Shown: positions 7,319 to 16,002, counted from the stretch's first letter. The stretch: 48,815 nucleotides of DNA from CAYVTV01 sp964526475 (GCA_964526475.1 CAZGKF010000019.1:1-48815); one strand, 5' to 3'. Numbers and translations: made by a program. Notes: a model not told the origin generated them from the letters alone.

Positions 7319-9742
7319 TTAGAAAAACAGTTTGCCGGACTGATATACGATAAATGAAAGTATCCAGGCTAATCCGGTAGTATAAAAAATTAAAAATGCA
7401 CCCCATCTGAAAGCCCCTGATTCTTTTGATACGGTTGCTATCACTGCAACACATGGGAAGTATATCAGGATAAAGAGCAGATAGGTAAAAGCAATTAGAG
7501 GTGAAAATACATATTCCCCTTTGTTCGGTCCGGAAAAATATTTTTCTCCTTTAATACGTTCTCCCAATGGTTTAAAAGCGGAATCGTTTTCATCATGTTC
7601 ATATAAAACACCAAGAGTACTTACAACAATTTCTTTTCCTGCTATTCCGGCAATTAAACCTACAGTCATTTTCCAATCGAAACCCAGGGGCTTCATTACA
7701 GGTTCAATACTTTTTCCAAACCTTTCAAGATAGGATTCGGGTTTACTTTGTATTAAATCATTATTTACTGAGGTTATAACTTCTTTTTCTACTGCCCCGT
7801 TATTTATCAGAATGCTATTACCGGGATAATAATTTAATCCCCAAATTATAATGGAGGCTATAAGTATTACTCCTCCTATTCTTTTAAGGTATTCTGAAGA
7901 CTGTCCCCACATATGTCGCAAAGTGTTCCTCAAAGTTGGAATTCGGTAGGGGGGAAGTTCCATCACAAAAGGAATATTATCTTTTTTAACAAGAAATTTT
8001 CTGAATAGAAGTGCTGAAAAAGCTGCAATTAAAATCCCTGTAAGATAAATAATAAAAAGCACGGTTCCCTGCCACTCCGGGAAAAAAGCTCCTATTAACA
8101 ATATATATACAGGTAAACGGGCACTACACGACATAAAAGGTAGTATAAGCATGGTTATAAGCCTGTTATTTTTACTTTCTATTATACGTGTTGATAAAAC
8201 TGCAGGAACATTACATCCAAAACCCATTATAAGAGGTATAAAAGATTTCCCGTGAAGACCGATTCTGTGCATCACTTTATCCATAATAAAGGCAGCTCTT
8301 GCCATATAACCTGTATCTTCCATTAAAGAGATAAAAAAGAACAGAATGAGAATATTAGGTAAAAAAACAAGTACCCCGCCAACTCCTCCAAGTATTCCCT
8401 CCCTTAAAAGATCATTAAATGGTCCTTCATGGAGATTTGCCGAACTAATTCCGGATAACCATTGAATACCATTATTTATCCATTCAGTTGGATATTTTCC
8501 CAGTCTGAAAGTAAGCTGAAAGATTAACCATAATATTGTGAAAAATACAGGAATGCCAAAGTGCCTGCTGGTTAAAACATTATCTATCTTAAGTGATTTG
8601 TCATGCCCTGTATCGTGGCTCTTTTGTAATGTTTCCCTGAGTGCCCCATCAATAAAACCATATTTTGCCTCAGTAATTGTAGTTTCTGTGTCCTGACCAG
8701 TATTTGCTTCCAGGAGTTTTATTTCATTTTTTGCCTGAAATATTATTTCATTTCCTTCAGGAACTTTTTGAAATCTGGAATAAATATCTTTATCTTTTTC
8801 CAGAAGTTTTATTGCAAGAAATCTTGAACTGAAACGATCAGTGAGTGAAACAGGGTTATGTTTGTATATTTTCCGGAGAATATTAATTATACTGTTCTCA
8901 ATATCTTTACCATAATTGATATTAATAATCCTGCTTTCTGTTTCTTTCTCATTATGTTTATTAATAACGGCTTCAAAAAGAGAGGCAAGCCCTTTTCCCT
9001 TAGTCCCGACTGTTGGAACTATGGGAATACCTGTCATTTGCCCTAGAATTTTATAATCCAGAATATTTCCATTTTTTGTGAATTCGTCGTACATATTCAG
9101 AGCGATCACCACTTTAAGATTCATATCAATAAGTTGTGATGTCAGGTAAAGGTTCCTTTCAAGATTGGAGGAATCGACTACATTAATTATGATGTCCGGT
9201 TGGATATTAAAAAGAAAGTCTCTGACATAAATTTCTTCAGGAGAATATGTTGACAAAGAATATGTGCCCGGAAGGTCGAAAATATTTAAGGTGTAATCCT
9301 GGTATTTTACTGTTGCCAGCTTTATACCGATTGTAACTCCGCCATAATTTCCGACCTTTTCATGCGATCGTGAGGCGATATTGAAAATACTGGTTTTCCC
9401 CGAATTGGGATTGCCTATAAGAGCAATATTAATAGTCCTGCCTGCTTTGGCAATCACAGGAGAAACATCATTAACTTCGAAAGAACCGTAAAAAAGTTCC
9501 CCTTTGCCCTGATTAGGATTCTCCGGAATAACTTCAACAAGAGAAGCCTCCCGCAGGCGCAGGGATACCATATACCCCATCACATTATATTCAACAGGAT
9601 CTTTTAAAGGGGCGTTTTTTATAACGATAACTTTTTGACCTCTTATAAATCCCATTTCGGAAATTCTTTTCCGGAAAGCATTTTGACCTTTGACTTTAAC
9701 GATATATCCACTCTCCCCATTCCTGAGTTCAGAAAGCAACAT
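7319..9742 (-). CDS. feoB: FeoA-FeoB fusion, ferrous iron transporter
   Basis: 807 residues. An SH3-like FeoA domain (about residues 1-75, with GFIRGQKVIVI) is fused in front of FeoB. The G domain shows G1 GNPNSGKT near residue 109, G3 DLPGTYS and G4 NMYD. A helical insertion domain follows and then about eight membrane segments from around residue 395, including the two Gate-like regions (SCSARLPVY and GIAGKEIVVSTLG). FeoB imports Fe2+ across the inner membrane under GTP control. The FeoA-FeoB fusion is common in Bacteroidota. A small Cys-rich membrane protein is encoded just downstream. The promoter region carries a 16-base palindrome that may be an iron-regulator site. Confidence 0.95.
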   Translation of the reverse strand: MLLSELRNGESGYIVKVKGQNAFRKRISEMGFIRGQKVIVIKNAPLKDPVEYNVMGYMVSLRLREASLVEVIPENPNQGKGELFYGSFEVNDVSPVIAKAGRTINIALIGNPNSGKTSIFNIASRSHEKVGNYGGVTIGIKLATVKYQDYTLNIFDLPGTYSLSTYSPEEIYVRDFLFNIQPDIIINVVDSSNLERNLYLTSQLIDMNLKVVIALNMYDEFTKNGNILDYKILGQMTGIPIVPTVGTKGKGLASLFEAVINKHNEKETESRIININYGKDIENSIINILRKIYKHNPVSLTDRFSSRFLAIKLLEKDKDIYSRFQKVPEGNEIIFQAKNEIKLLEANTGQDTETTITEAKYGFIDGALRETLQKSHDTGHDKSLKIDNVLTSRHFGIPVFFTILWLIFQLTFRLGKYPTEWINNGIQWLSGISSANLHEGPFNDLLREGILGGVGGVLVFLPNILILFFFISLMEDTGYMARAAFIMDKVMHRIGLHGKSFIPLIMGFGCNVPAVLSTRIIESKNNRLITMLILPFMSCSARLPVYILLIGAFFPEWQGTVLFIIYLTGILIAAFSALLFRKFLVKKDNIPFVMELPPYRIPTLRNTLRHMWGQSSEYLKRIGGVILIASIIIWGLNYYPGNSILINNGAVEKEVITSVNNDLIQSKPESYLERFGKSIEPVMKPLGFDWKMTVGLIAGIAGKEIVVSTLGVLYEHDENDSAFKPLGERIKGEKYFSGPNKGEYVFSPLIAFTYLLFILIYFPCVAVIATVSKESGAFRWGAFLIFYTTGLAWILSFIVYQSGKLFF

Positions 9743-9764
9743 TTTTCACAAGTGATTTAGACAG

Positions 9765-9772
9765 CAAAAATA
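9765..9772 (-). promoter_or_regulatory. Candidate -7 box of feoAB
   Basis: On the minus strand the sequence reads TATTTTTG, an exact TAnnTTTG. A transcript would begin about 15-18 bases before the feoAB ATG. The palindrome at 9795-9810 lies where the -33 region would be. Confidence 0.45.
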
Positions 9773-9794
9773 CCTTAATTGATATAAAATATAC

Positions 9795-9810
9795 TACCTA
9801 TTTGTAGGTA
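9795..9810. promoter_or_regulatory. Palindrome, possible operator of feoAB
   Basis: TACCTA-TTTG-TAGGTA is a perfect inverted repeat with six-base arms in the space between feoAB and the divergent gene at 9931. It sits at about -35 relative to the transcription start predicted for feoAB. A DtxR/IdeR-type or Fur-type iron repressor would be a sensible binder, but neither consensus matches exactly, so the regulator is only inferred. Confidence 0.4.
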
Positions 9811-9930
9811 TTTAGAAAGTTAAGAAAGAATTCTGCCTGTAAATTATAATTTCTTATATTTTATTCATTTTGATTTGCATTAAAGCATTTAATGACTTAA
9901 TTTGAATTCTTTTAGGAGAAATAAACCTGA

Positions 9931-10668
9931 ATGAAAGAAAACGAAAACTTATATGACAAGATCCGTGAATTATTCGGAGATTTCCCTGATCATCTTAATA
10001 TTCTGGAAGAAACTATTGACATTGATCTCCAGGTTGAATATTTTGAGGCCTCCAGGGAAATTAAGAAAGATCTCGATCAGGATAAGGCTATAGAAGAGGC
10101 AGGAAGTATTTTTAGCGGAAAGCTTACAACAGAGAATGAGAAGTTAATTTTATCGAAGTTAGCTTCGGTTGAGAGAGTTGAAGCCTACAGGCTACTTGAG
10201 AAATATTTGCAGGATCCTAAACCTGAATTGCGTAGCTGGGGTGTACTTGCTCTTCAGGAAAGCAGAATGCTTATTAAGTCAAAGCTGCTTGATGAAAACC
10301 AGGTGTTTATATCTACTGGATTAGGAGGGAAAGGTAATAAACTGAGATACTTTGTTGTGCTAATAACAAAAGATGATAAACCACTTAACGAAACACAAAA
10401 AAAAATAATAAAAAATGAATTTGAGATAACGTTTAAAAAATACAAAGCAGAGATAGAAAAAATAAATTTTTCAGTTCACATTGCAAGTCTTTTAACAGTT
10501 ATCCCTATGCAGGTTACAATAAGAGACTTGTTTAATGAGGCAATTGATGAATGCAATCTTTATGGGAATTTCCTTGTACGTAATTTTATAATAACAAATG
10601 TTAAAATTTTGAAATTTGAGGAGATAAAGAATTATTTAAGCAAAAAAGGGATAAATAAAGGCAAATGA
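9931..10668 (+). CDS. Unrecognised cytoplasmic protein, HEAT-like N-terminal half
   Basis: 245 residues with no signal peptide and no membrane segment. The N-terminal half (about residues 1-115) is acidic and helical, with a HEAT-repeat-like pair around EAYRLLEKYLQDPKPELRSWGVLALQE. The C-terminal half (about 125-240) looks alpha/beta and contains QVFISTGLGGKGNKLRYFVV, a Gly-rich turn between two strands. I do not recognise a family. The start is ATG 9931 with AGGAG 12 bases upstream. It is divergent from feoAB, so the two may share the intergenic operator, but nothing in the protein points to iron. The gene is followed by a likely terminator. Confidence 0.72.
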   Translation: MKENENLYDKIRELFGDFPDHLNILEETIDIDLQVEYFEASREIKKDLDQDKAIEEAGSIFSGKLTTENEKLILSKLASVERVEAYRLLEKYLQDPKPELRSWGVLALQESRMLIKSKLLDENQVFISTGLGGKGNKLRYFVVLITKDDKPLNETQKKIIKNEFEITFKKYKAEIEKINFSVHIASLLTVIPMQVTIRDLFNEAIDECNLYGNFLVRNFIITNVKILKFEEIKNYLSKKGINKGK

Positions 10669-10759
10669 ACAGGGTTCATTATATGATAATAACACCTTAT
10701 CTCTGTATTCTGATCGGAGAACACAGAAGCAATTATTCTGAAGAGGGGTCAAAAAATGC

Positions 10760-10783
10760 AGCTTGATTTTAATCAGGCTTTTT
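10760..10783 (+). terminator. Probable intrinsic terminator after the 9931 gene
   Basis: AGCTTGAT-TTTA-ATCAGGCT forms an eight-base stem (one G-T wobble) with a four-base loop, followed by TTTT. It lies about 90 bases after the stop at 10668 and overlaps the last codons of the convergent DUF3276 gene. Confidence 0.45.
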
Positions 10784-11150
10784 CCTCCAGATCTTCAAAA
10801 TCGAGGTCAGTATAATTTTCTGATGTAACTGTTGCAGGTTCTTCAGCATCCGGTTCTTCAATCAACTGAGGATTAGCTTCTCTGATATATTCTATTACCT
10901 CATTGACACCTTCAAGGAATTTCTCAAAATCCTCCTTGTACAGAAAAATTTTGTGTTTTTCATAAAACGATTTGCCGTCTCTTCCAAATCGTTTCTTACT
11001 CTCAGTAATAGTGAGGTAATAATCATTCCTCCGGGTTGCTTTTACATCAAAAAAGTACGTCCGTTTTCCTGCCCTGACTGATTTGGAATAAATTTCCTGT
11101 CTGTTATGGCTTTCTGATCCTTCCATTTTTCCGTTGCCTTCTTCCATCAT
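10773..11150 (-). CDS. DUF3276 / PUR-type nucleic-acid-binding protein
   Basis: 125 residues. The core, about residues 22-95, shows the pattern of the DUF3276 family: YSKSVRAGKRTYFFDVK, then YYLTITESKKRF and a DFEKFLEGVNEVIEYI helix. Structures of family members resemble the PUR repeat of eukaryotic Pur-alpha, which binds single-stranded DNA and RNA. An acidic tail of about 25 residues (EEPDAEEP and so on) follows, normal for the family. The family is nearly restricted to Bacteroidota. Start ATG 11150; a second ATG follows at once. The gene stands alone with a complete two-box promoter upstream. Confidence 0.88.
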   Translation of the reverse strand: MMEEGNGKMEGSESHNRQEIYSKSVRAGKRTYFFDVKATRRNDYYLTITESKKRFGRDGKSFYEKHKIFLYKEDFEKFLEGVNEVIEYIREANPQLIEEPDAEEPATVTSENYTDLDFEDLEEKA

Positions 11151-11187
11151 AAATGAAGTTTAGTTAGTGTTAATTCCATTTGTCATT

Positions 11188-11220
11188 CAAAAATAGAAAA
11201 ATATTTTACAAATATTCAAA
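11188..11220 (-). promoter_or_regulatory. Promoter of the DUF3276 gene
   Basis: On the minus strand TTTG (11220-11217), a 21-base spacer and TATTTTTG (11195-11188) match the Bacteroidota sigma consensus in both boxes. The predicted transcription start is about 30 bases before the ATG. Confidence 0.6.
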
Positions 11221-11291
11221 TTTTGTTATTTTTTGACTCTTTTTATTGGCATGCTAAATCTTATTCTGCATATATTTTAAAATTATTTCCT

Positions 11292-11299
11292 TATTTTTG
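11292..11299 (+). promoter_or_regulatory. Candidate -7 box of the nusB operon
   Basis: TATTTTTG, an exact TAnnTTTG, 35 bases before the nusB ATG. A convincing -33 box is missing. Confidence 0.4.
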
Positions 11300-11313
11300 T
11301 CCATTATAAATAA

Positions 11314-11337
11314 ATGAAACGGTTCTTTTTCAAATGA
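11314..11337 (+). CDS. Possible seven-codon upstream reading frame
   Basis: ATG at 11314 opens the short frame MKRFFFK, whose TGA overlaps the nusB ATG in ATGA. It is downstream of the candidate promoter box, so it would be in the transcript. It could couple translation into nusB, or be chance; only overlap and position support it. Confidence 0.2.
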   Translation: MKRFFFK

Positions 11338-12284
11338 TTAGCAGAAGACTCCTGAGAGTTAAAGTTTTACAGATGCTGTACGCATACTATGCCACTGAAA
11401 TGCAGGATATTACAAAGACTGAGAAGGAATTACTTCATAGTATAAACAAGTCATACGAATTATATAATCTATTACTTCTCCTTATTATCGAAATTTCCCG
11501 TTTTGCTGCGGATCGAATAGACATAGCAAGAAACAAGATACGTCCTAGTTTTCAGGACCTGAACCCAAACACACGACTTCCCGATAACAAGTTGATTAAT
11601 CAAATTTCCTGCAATATTCAGTTAAAGAAATATTGTGAAGGAACAGGCATCAGCTGGATTAAGAATCCTGGAATAATTAAGGAGTTGTATAATGAGATGA
11701 TCGTTTCATCTGAATATATTGAATATTTGAACGCTGAGGATATTAAATATGAGGATGATAAACGTATTATAGCATATATTTATACAGATATTATACAGAC
11801 AAACCAGCATTTGAATCAGGTTATTGAGGAAATGAGCATATATTGGAATGATGATTTGGAATACGTAATATCGATGATAATTAAAACAATAAAAAAATTC
11901 AAGGAGGAAGATGGCCCGGAGAAGAGGCTCTTTTCCTTATACAAAAGTGAAGAAGACCGGATTTTCGCGAAAGATTTATTTCTCAAAGGAATTAAAAACA
12001 GAACATTAGCAGTAAAGCTTATTAAAAAGACTGCGAGTAACTGGGATATTGACAGGATTGCTTTTATGGATATATTAATTATGCAGCTTGCAATATCAGA
12101 ACTTATTGAGTTTACTTCGATTCCTACCAGAGTGAGTTTAAATGAGTACCTGGATATTGCCAGATATTACAGTACAGAGAAGAGTAATACATTTATTAAC
12201 GGTATATTGGATAAAATATTAATTGACTTAAGGGGCGAAAATCGGATTCAAAAAACTGGTCGTGGCCTGATGGGTGAGAATTAA
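11334..12284 (+). CDS. nusB: Transcription antitermination factor NusB, long form
   Basis: 316 residues, the long NusB typical of Bacteroidota (the E. coli protein is about 140). The start ISRRLLRVKVLQMLYAYY matches the RNA-binding N-terminal helix. A lineage-specific insertion of about 150 residues follows. The conserved C-terminal half has WDIDRIAFMDILIMQLAISEL and RVSLNEYLDIARYYSTEKSNTFINGILDKI. NusB with NusE (S10) binds boxA and supports antitermination of rRNA operons. It heads a rightward cluster with a DUF1573 lipoprotein and yajC, a standard order in this phylum. Start ATG 11334. Confidence 0.93.
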   Translation: MISRRLLRVKVLQMLYAYYATEMQDITKTEKELLHSINKSYELYNLLLLLIIEISRFAADRIDIARNKIRPSFQDLNPNTRLPDNKLINQISCNIQLKKYCEGTGISWIKNPGIIKELYNEMIVSSEYIEYLNAEDIKYEDDKRIIAYIYTDIIQTNQHLNQVIEEMSIYWNDDLEYVISMIIKTIKKFKEEDGPEKRLFSLYKSEEDRIFAKDLFLKGIKNRTLAVKLIKKTASNWDIDRIAFMDILIMQLAISELIEFTSIPTRVSLNEYLDIARYYSTEKSNTFINGILDKILIDLRGENRIQKTGRGLMGEN

Positions 12285-12335
12285 TTGTGTAATCTTTTAA
12301 AATGTATTTACTTTGCAGTTTTAATTTAGAGGAAA

Positions 12336-12773
12336 ATGTATAGAATCTGTTTGTTTATTTCAGTATTGAGTTTACTCATAGGCATATCGGGATGTAGCTT
12401 TTTTACTGAGAATGAAAAAAAGAAGTCTGGTGACAGGCAGGAATTTTTTGACAGCAATGAAACAGGACCTTTAATTGAATTTGCTTCTACGGAACACAAT
12501 TTCGGCAGGGTTCATGAGGGTGAGAAGGTTGGCTGGTATTTCAAGTATAAGAATGCAGGGGATTCGGATTTAATAATTACAAGGTCCTTTGCAAGTTGTG
12601 GATGCACTGTTCCCGACTATTCCAGGGAACCACTTCCTCCCGGCAAGGAAGGATTTATACGCGTTGTTTTTGACACATCCGGTCGTTCAGGGATCCAAAC
12701 GAAAAATATAACTATTGAATCAAATGCTCAAAATAATGTGATCACTTTAAAAGTTATCGCTGAGGTATATTAA
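12336..12773 (+). CDS. DUF1573 lipoprotein
   Basis: 145 residues. A signal peptide ends in the lipobox GISGC (Cys 20), so it is probably a lipoprotein. The rest is one DUF1573 Ig-like domain: FASTEHNFGRVHEGEKV, then FKYKNAGDSDLIITRSFASCGCTVP and PPGKEGFIRVVFDTSGRSG. The SCGCT pair of cysteines is a hallmark of the family. The function is unknown; the fold resembles ASPM/SPD-2/Hydin domains. It lies between nusB and yajC, 51 bases after the former with AGAGGA before its ATG and 23 bases before the latter, so it is probably in the same operon. Confidence 0.88.
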   Translation: MYRICLFISVLSLLIGISGCSFFTENEKKKSGDRQEFFDSNETGPLIEFASTEHNFGRVHEGEKVGWYFKYKNAGDSDLIITRSFASCGCTVPDYSREPLPPGKEGFIRVVFDTSGRSGIQTKNITIESNAQNNVITLKVIAEVY

Positions 12774-12796
12774 TTTTAATTTAAACAATAAAAATA

Positions 12797-13117
12797 ATGA
12801 ATTTACATCTGATTGTATTACAGCAGACTGCGAAGTCTCCGAATCCTCTTACTTCTTTATTACCCTTATTTCTGATCATAATAGTATTTTACTTTTTTAT
12901 GATCAGACCACAGATGAATAAACAGAAAGAATTGAAGAATTACAGAAATTCACTTCAAAAGAACGATAAGATAATAACCACCGGAGGTATTTATGGGAAA
13001 ATAACTGATATTAAAGATAATACTGTTACGGTGGAGATTGCTGATAATTTAAGAATAAAGGTTGATAAAAATGCTATCCTGAAAGATCCTGGTGATCTGG
13101 CAGAAACGAGAAGATAA
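12797..13117 (+). CDS. yajC: Sec accessory subunit YajC
   Basis: 106 residues with one membrane helix (about 20-37, LLPLFLIIIVFYFFMIRP) followed by the conserved RPQMNKQKELKNYRNSLQKNDKIITTGGIYGKI motif region of YajC. YajC associates with SecDF and the SecYEG channel in the inner membrane. The size is standard. It starts with ATG 12797, closely behind the DUF1573 gene. 121 bases separate it from the ybbR-like gene; I see no terminator there. Confidence 0.93.
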   Translation: MNLHLIVLQQTAKSPNPLTSLLPLFLIIIVFYFFMIRPQMNKQKELKNYRNSLQKNDKIITTGGIYGKITDIKDNTVTVEIADNLRIKVDKNAILKDPGDLAETRR

Positions 13118-13238
13118 AAGCGCTGCCCATTTTTATGCAGACTGTGAATATCTGATGGTCTCAGTCTTTATTTGAAGATAATGATTTTTAGAGAAAGGTA
13201 ATTGCCATTTTTCAAGCGTAAATTTTTGAGATAGTTAA

Positions 13239-14234
13239 TTGAGTTCTAACATTCTAAATAAGCTTTCCAGATTTACGGAGGATGAGAAGATAGCCTTAAG
13301 GAAAAGGACTATTATCTTTACTTTTTTTCTATTGTTATCCATTGTTTTCTGGTTGATGATAGCTCTAAGTAAATCATATATAACATCTCTAAACTATCCT
13401 GTAAGATATACTTCTCTTCCTTCCGGGAAGGTGATAGTTGGTAATACCCCTGATCATCTTACATTGAAAGTTAGTGCGCATGGTTATAGTATTATAAAGC
13501 ATAAATTAAGTTCAAGGTATATCCCAATTAATTTTTCTGTTAGTTCTTTCTCATTGAACAGGCTGGATGGTATTGACTCATCCGTTTTTTATATTCATAC
13601 AAGATTTTCACGAGATCATATTACCCAACAGCTTGGACCGGATTTTATACTAACTGATATTAAGCCTGATACTTTATTTTTCCGGTTTGCTTCTGTTATT
13701 GACAGAACGTTACCGATAACCCCCGATGTAGTTTTTGATATTGAGAGCCAAATGATTTTAAAGTCTCAACCCTACACTGTTCCTGATTCTATAATGGTTA
13801 TGGGCCCGGATTATATTCTTGATACCTTAAAAGCAATTTACACAAATAAGAAGAAACTGGGGCTGATATCAAAGTCCGTTGCAGATCAGATTGAAATATC
13901 AAAGCCTGAAAATCTTTCCATTAAGAGGGATCGTGTTAAAGTTTATATCGATATTGAAAGGATCACAGAAAAGAAGCTTCGTTTACCATTGGAAGTGATT
14001 AACTGTCCGGAAAGCATTACATTAAAAACTTTTCCTGCTTTAATTGATGTTAGTTGTCAGGTTGGCTTAAGTAATTTTCCGAAATTACACGATGAAATGT
14101 TCAGAATAGTATCTGATTATGAAGATCCCTTAAGTGGTACGGGGAGATTGGAAGTTAACATTTTAAAGGCTCCTGATTTTGTAAGGGCAGTAAAATTTTC
14201 ACCAAAAACTGTTGAATACCTGATTGAAAAATGA
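13239..14234 (+). CDS. YbbR-like (CdaR-type) membrane-anchored protein
   Basis: 331 residues. A membrane helix at about 24-46 anchors a periplasmic part made of YbbR-like repeats (LNYPVRYTSLP, LRLPLEVINCPE and FSPKTVEYLI mark repeat edges). In Firmicutes the YbbR protein CdaR regulates a diadenylate cyclase; in Bacteroidota the role is not settled. The start is TTG 13239: TAA directly precedes it in frame and the first ATG (residue 40) would cut the membrane helix. The stop overlaps the coaE start in ATGA, so the two are translationally coupled. Confidence 0.8.
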   Translation: MSSNILNKLSRFTEDEKIALRKRTIIFTFFLLLSIVFWLMIALSKSYITSLNYPVRYTSLPSGKVIVGNTPDHLTLKVSAHGYSIIKHKLSSRYIPINFSVSSFSLNRLDGIDSSVFYIHTRFSRDHITQQLGPDFILTDIKPDTLFFRFASVIDRTLPITPDVVFDIESQMILKSQPYTVPDSIMVMGPDYILDTLKAIYTNKKKLGLISKSVADQIEISKPENLSIKRDRVKVYIDIERITEKKLRLPLEVINCPESITLKTFPALIDVSCQVGLSNFPKLHDEMFRIVSDYEDPLSGTGRLEVNILKAPDFVRAVKFSPKTVEYLIEK

Positions 14235-14824
14235 CATTAAAAATTGGTTTAACAGGTGGAATTGGTGCAGGTAAGACTACTGTTGCCCGTATATTTGAAA
14301 TTCTTGGTGTTCCGGTTTTTTATGCCGATCCTGAAGCAAAAAAGCTAATCGAAAATAATTTTTCATTACGGAACCAAATAATTTCTGAATTCGGGGAGAA
14401 AGCTTATATCGGAAGTAAGTATAATACAAGTTATATTGCAGGAATCGTTTTTAATGAAAAAAAAATGCTTCATAAGTTAAATGATATCGTACATCCATTT
14501 GTTCATAAAGCTTTTACATCATGGTTTGATTCCATGCAAATGCACCCTTATGTTATGGAGGAATCGGCTTTATTATTTGAAACCGGAGTTTATAGTTTTT
14601 TTGACAAAACAGTTATTGTCACTGCACCTGAAGATATAAGAAGCGAACGTATTGCAAGGAGAGACAATAAAACAACAGCGCAGATTGAAAAAAGGATCAA
14701 GGCTCAGAAGAAGGAGAGATATCTGATCAAATATGCAGATTTCGTTATTGTAAATAGTGAGCGGAATCTTATAATACCGCAGGTGCTTGAATTACATAAA
14801 ATATTTGTTTCTCTACACGGATAA
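14231..14824 (+). CDS. coaE: Dephospho-CoA kinase
   Basis: 197 residues, normal length. P-loop GGIGAGKTT at about residues 9-17, then VFYADPEAKKL (substrate Asp) and the LID region ERIARRDNKTTAQIEKRIKAQ. It phosphorylates dephospho-CoA in the last step of coenzyme A synthesis. ATG 14231 overlaps the stop of the ybbR-like gene by four bases. This ybbR-coaE order is common in Bacteroidota. No unusual features. Confidence 0.94.
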   Translation: MTLKIGLTGGIGAGKTTVARIFEILGVPVFYADPEAKKLIENNFSLRNQIISEFGEKAYIGSKYNTSYIAGIVFNEKKMLHKLNDIVHPFVHKAFTSWFDSMQMHPYVMEESALLFETGVYSFFDKTVIVTAPEDIRSERIARRDNKTTAQIEKRIKAQKKERYLIKYADFVIVNSERNLIIPQVLELHKIFVSLHG

Positions 14825-14832
14825 GAAAGGAA

Positions 14833-15558
14833 ATGGAAAAATTTACACGATGGATAGCCGGAGGACTTGGTTGGGCTTTTTTTGGACCGCTGGGAGGTAT
14901 TCTTGGTTTCGTACTTGGGAGTTTTCTTGACAGTGATAATCTTGAAGGCCAGTTCAAGGGAAAAGTTGGGAAAACAACAACCGGAGATTTCGCAGTGAGT
15001 CTATTGGTACTTGTAGCTGCTGTAATGAAGTCTGACGGGAAAGTTATGCGTTCAGAACTGGACTATGCAAAGGGCTATTTTATTAAAATATTTGGTGAAA
15101 GTTCGGCAGGGGAGGCAATTATGCTCTTGCGCGATATTCTGAAACAAGATATTGATCTTAGGGAGGTTGCTATTCAGATAAGATCGCGACTTGATTATTC
15201 ATCCCGTTTACAGATGCTGCATTTCCTCTATGGCATTGCAAATGCAGACGATTATATTCATGCCGGAGAACTCCATGTTCTTAATCTTATTGCAGGGTAT
15301 CTGGGGCTGAATGAAAAAGACAGTCAATCAATTAAAGCTATGTTTGTGGAGGATACAGACGGGGCCTATCAGATTCTTGAGATTAATCGCTCCGCTACAA
15401 ATGAGGAGATAAAGAAAGCTTATCGCACAATGGCAGTTAAATATCATCCTGATAAAGTTGCATACCTCGGGGAGGATATAAAGAAGGCCGCTAACGAAAA
15501 GTTTCAGAAGGTTAACGAAGCTTACGAAAAGATAAAAAAAGAAAGAGGTATTATTTAA
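14833..15558 (+). CDS. TerB-DnaJ (DjlA-like) co-chaperone
   Basis: 241 residues in three parts. A Gly-rich hydrophobic N-terminus (about 8-34, GGLGWAFFGPLGGILGFVLG) may insert in the membrane. A TerB-like helical domain covers about 50-165 (MKSDGKVMRSEL gives the typical acidic metal-site pattern, with a second half DDYIHAGEL). A J domain covers about 175-238 with an intact HPD motif (KYHPDKV). The layout is that of DjlA, which recruits DnaK at the inner membrane. It follows coaE by eight bases and is probably part of the same transcript. The HPD motif means it should be able to stimulate DnaK. Confidence 0.88.
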   Translation: MEKFTRWIAGGLGWAFFGPLGGILGFVLGSFLDSDNLEGQFKGKVGKTTTGDFAVSLLVLVAAVMKSDGKVMRSELDYAKGYFIKIFGESSAGEAIMLLRDILKQDIDLREVAIQIRSRLDYSSRLQMLHFLYGIANADDYIHAGELHVLNLIAGYLGLNEKDSQSIKAMFVEDTDGAYQILEINRSATNEEIKKAYRTMAVKYHPDKVAYLGEDIKKAANEKFQKVNEAYEKIKKERGII

Positions 15559-15567
15559 ATAAAAACT

Positions 15568-16002
15568 ATGGATTTTAAGGAAATTATTGCCATATCAGGG
15601 CATCCTGGCCTATTCAGACATATTTCCCAGGCAAGGAACGGGATAATTGTGGAGTCTCTTATCACTAAAAAACGAATGCCTGCCTATGCTTCCATGAAGG
15701 TAAGCACACTTGAAGATATTGCTGTTTTTACAACGGAAGGTGAAGTTGCTTTGAAAGAAGTTTTTAAAAAAATATTTGAAAAGGAATCTGGTGGCAGAGT
15801 CCCTGTTGACCCAGGTGATCCGGCAGAAAAGATGAAAGAGTATCTGGCCTTGGTTATACCTGAATATGATAGGGAAAGAGTTTATCTTTCGGATATAAAA
15901 AAACTTTTCAACTGGTATAATATTCTTCAGGAATCAGGGATACTTGAATTTCCTGAAGAAACCGGGGAAGAAAAGCCTGCCGGAGATGAAAATGCCGTGT
16001 AG
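15568..16002 (+). CDS. DUF5606 family protein
   Basis: 144 residues, cytoplasmic. It opens with MDFKEIIAISGHPGLFRHI and has RNGIIVESL-TKKRMPAYASMKVSTLEDIAVF, the pattern of the DUF5606 family found across Bacteroidota. A C-terminal helical region (VYLSDIKKLFNWYNILQESGIL) and a Glu-rich tail follow. The family has no known function. It sits nine bases after the TerB-DnaJ gene and is the last rightward gene of the cluster, converging with mazG eight bases later. Confidence 0.82.
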   Translation: MDFKEIIAISGHPGLFRHISQARNGIIVESLITKKRMPAYASMKVSTLEDIAVFTTEGEVALKEVFKKIFEKESGGRVPVDPGDPAEKMKEYLALVIPEYDRERVYLSDIKKLFNWYNILQESGILEFPEETGEEKPAGDENAV

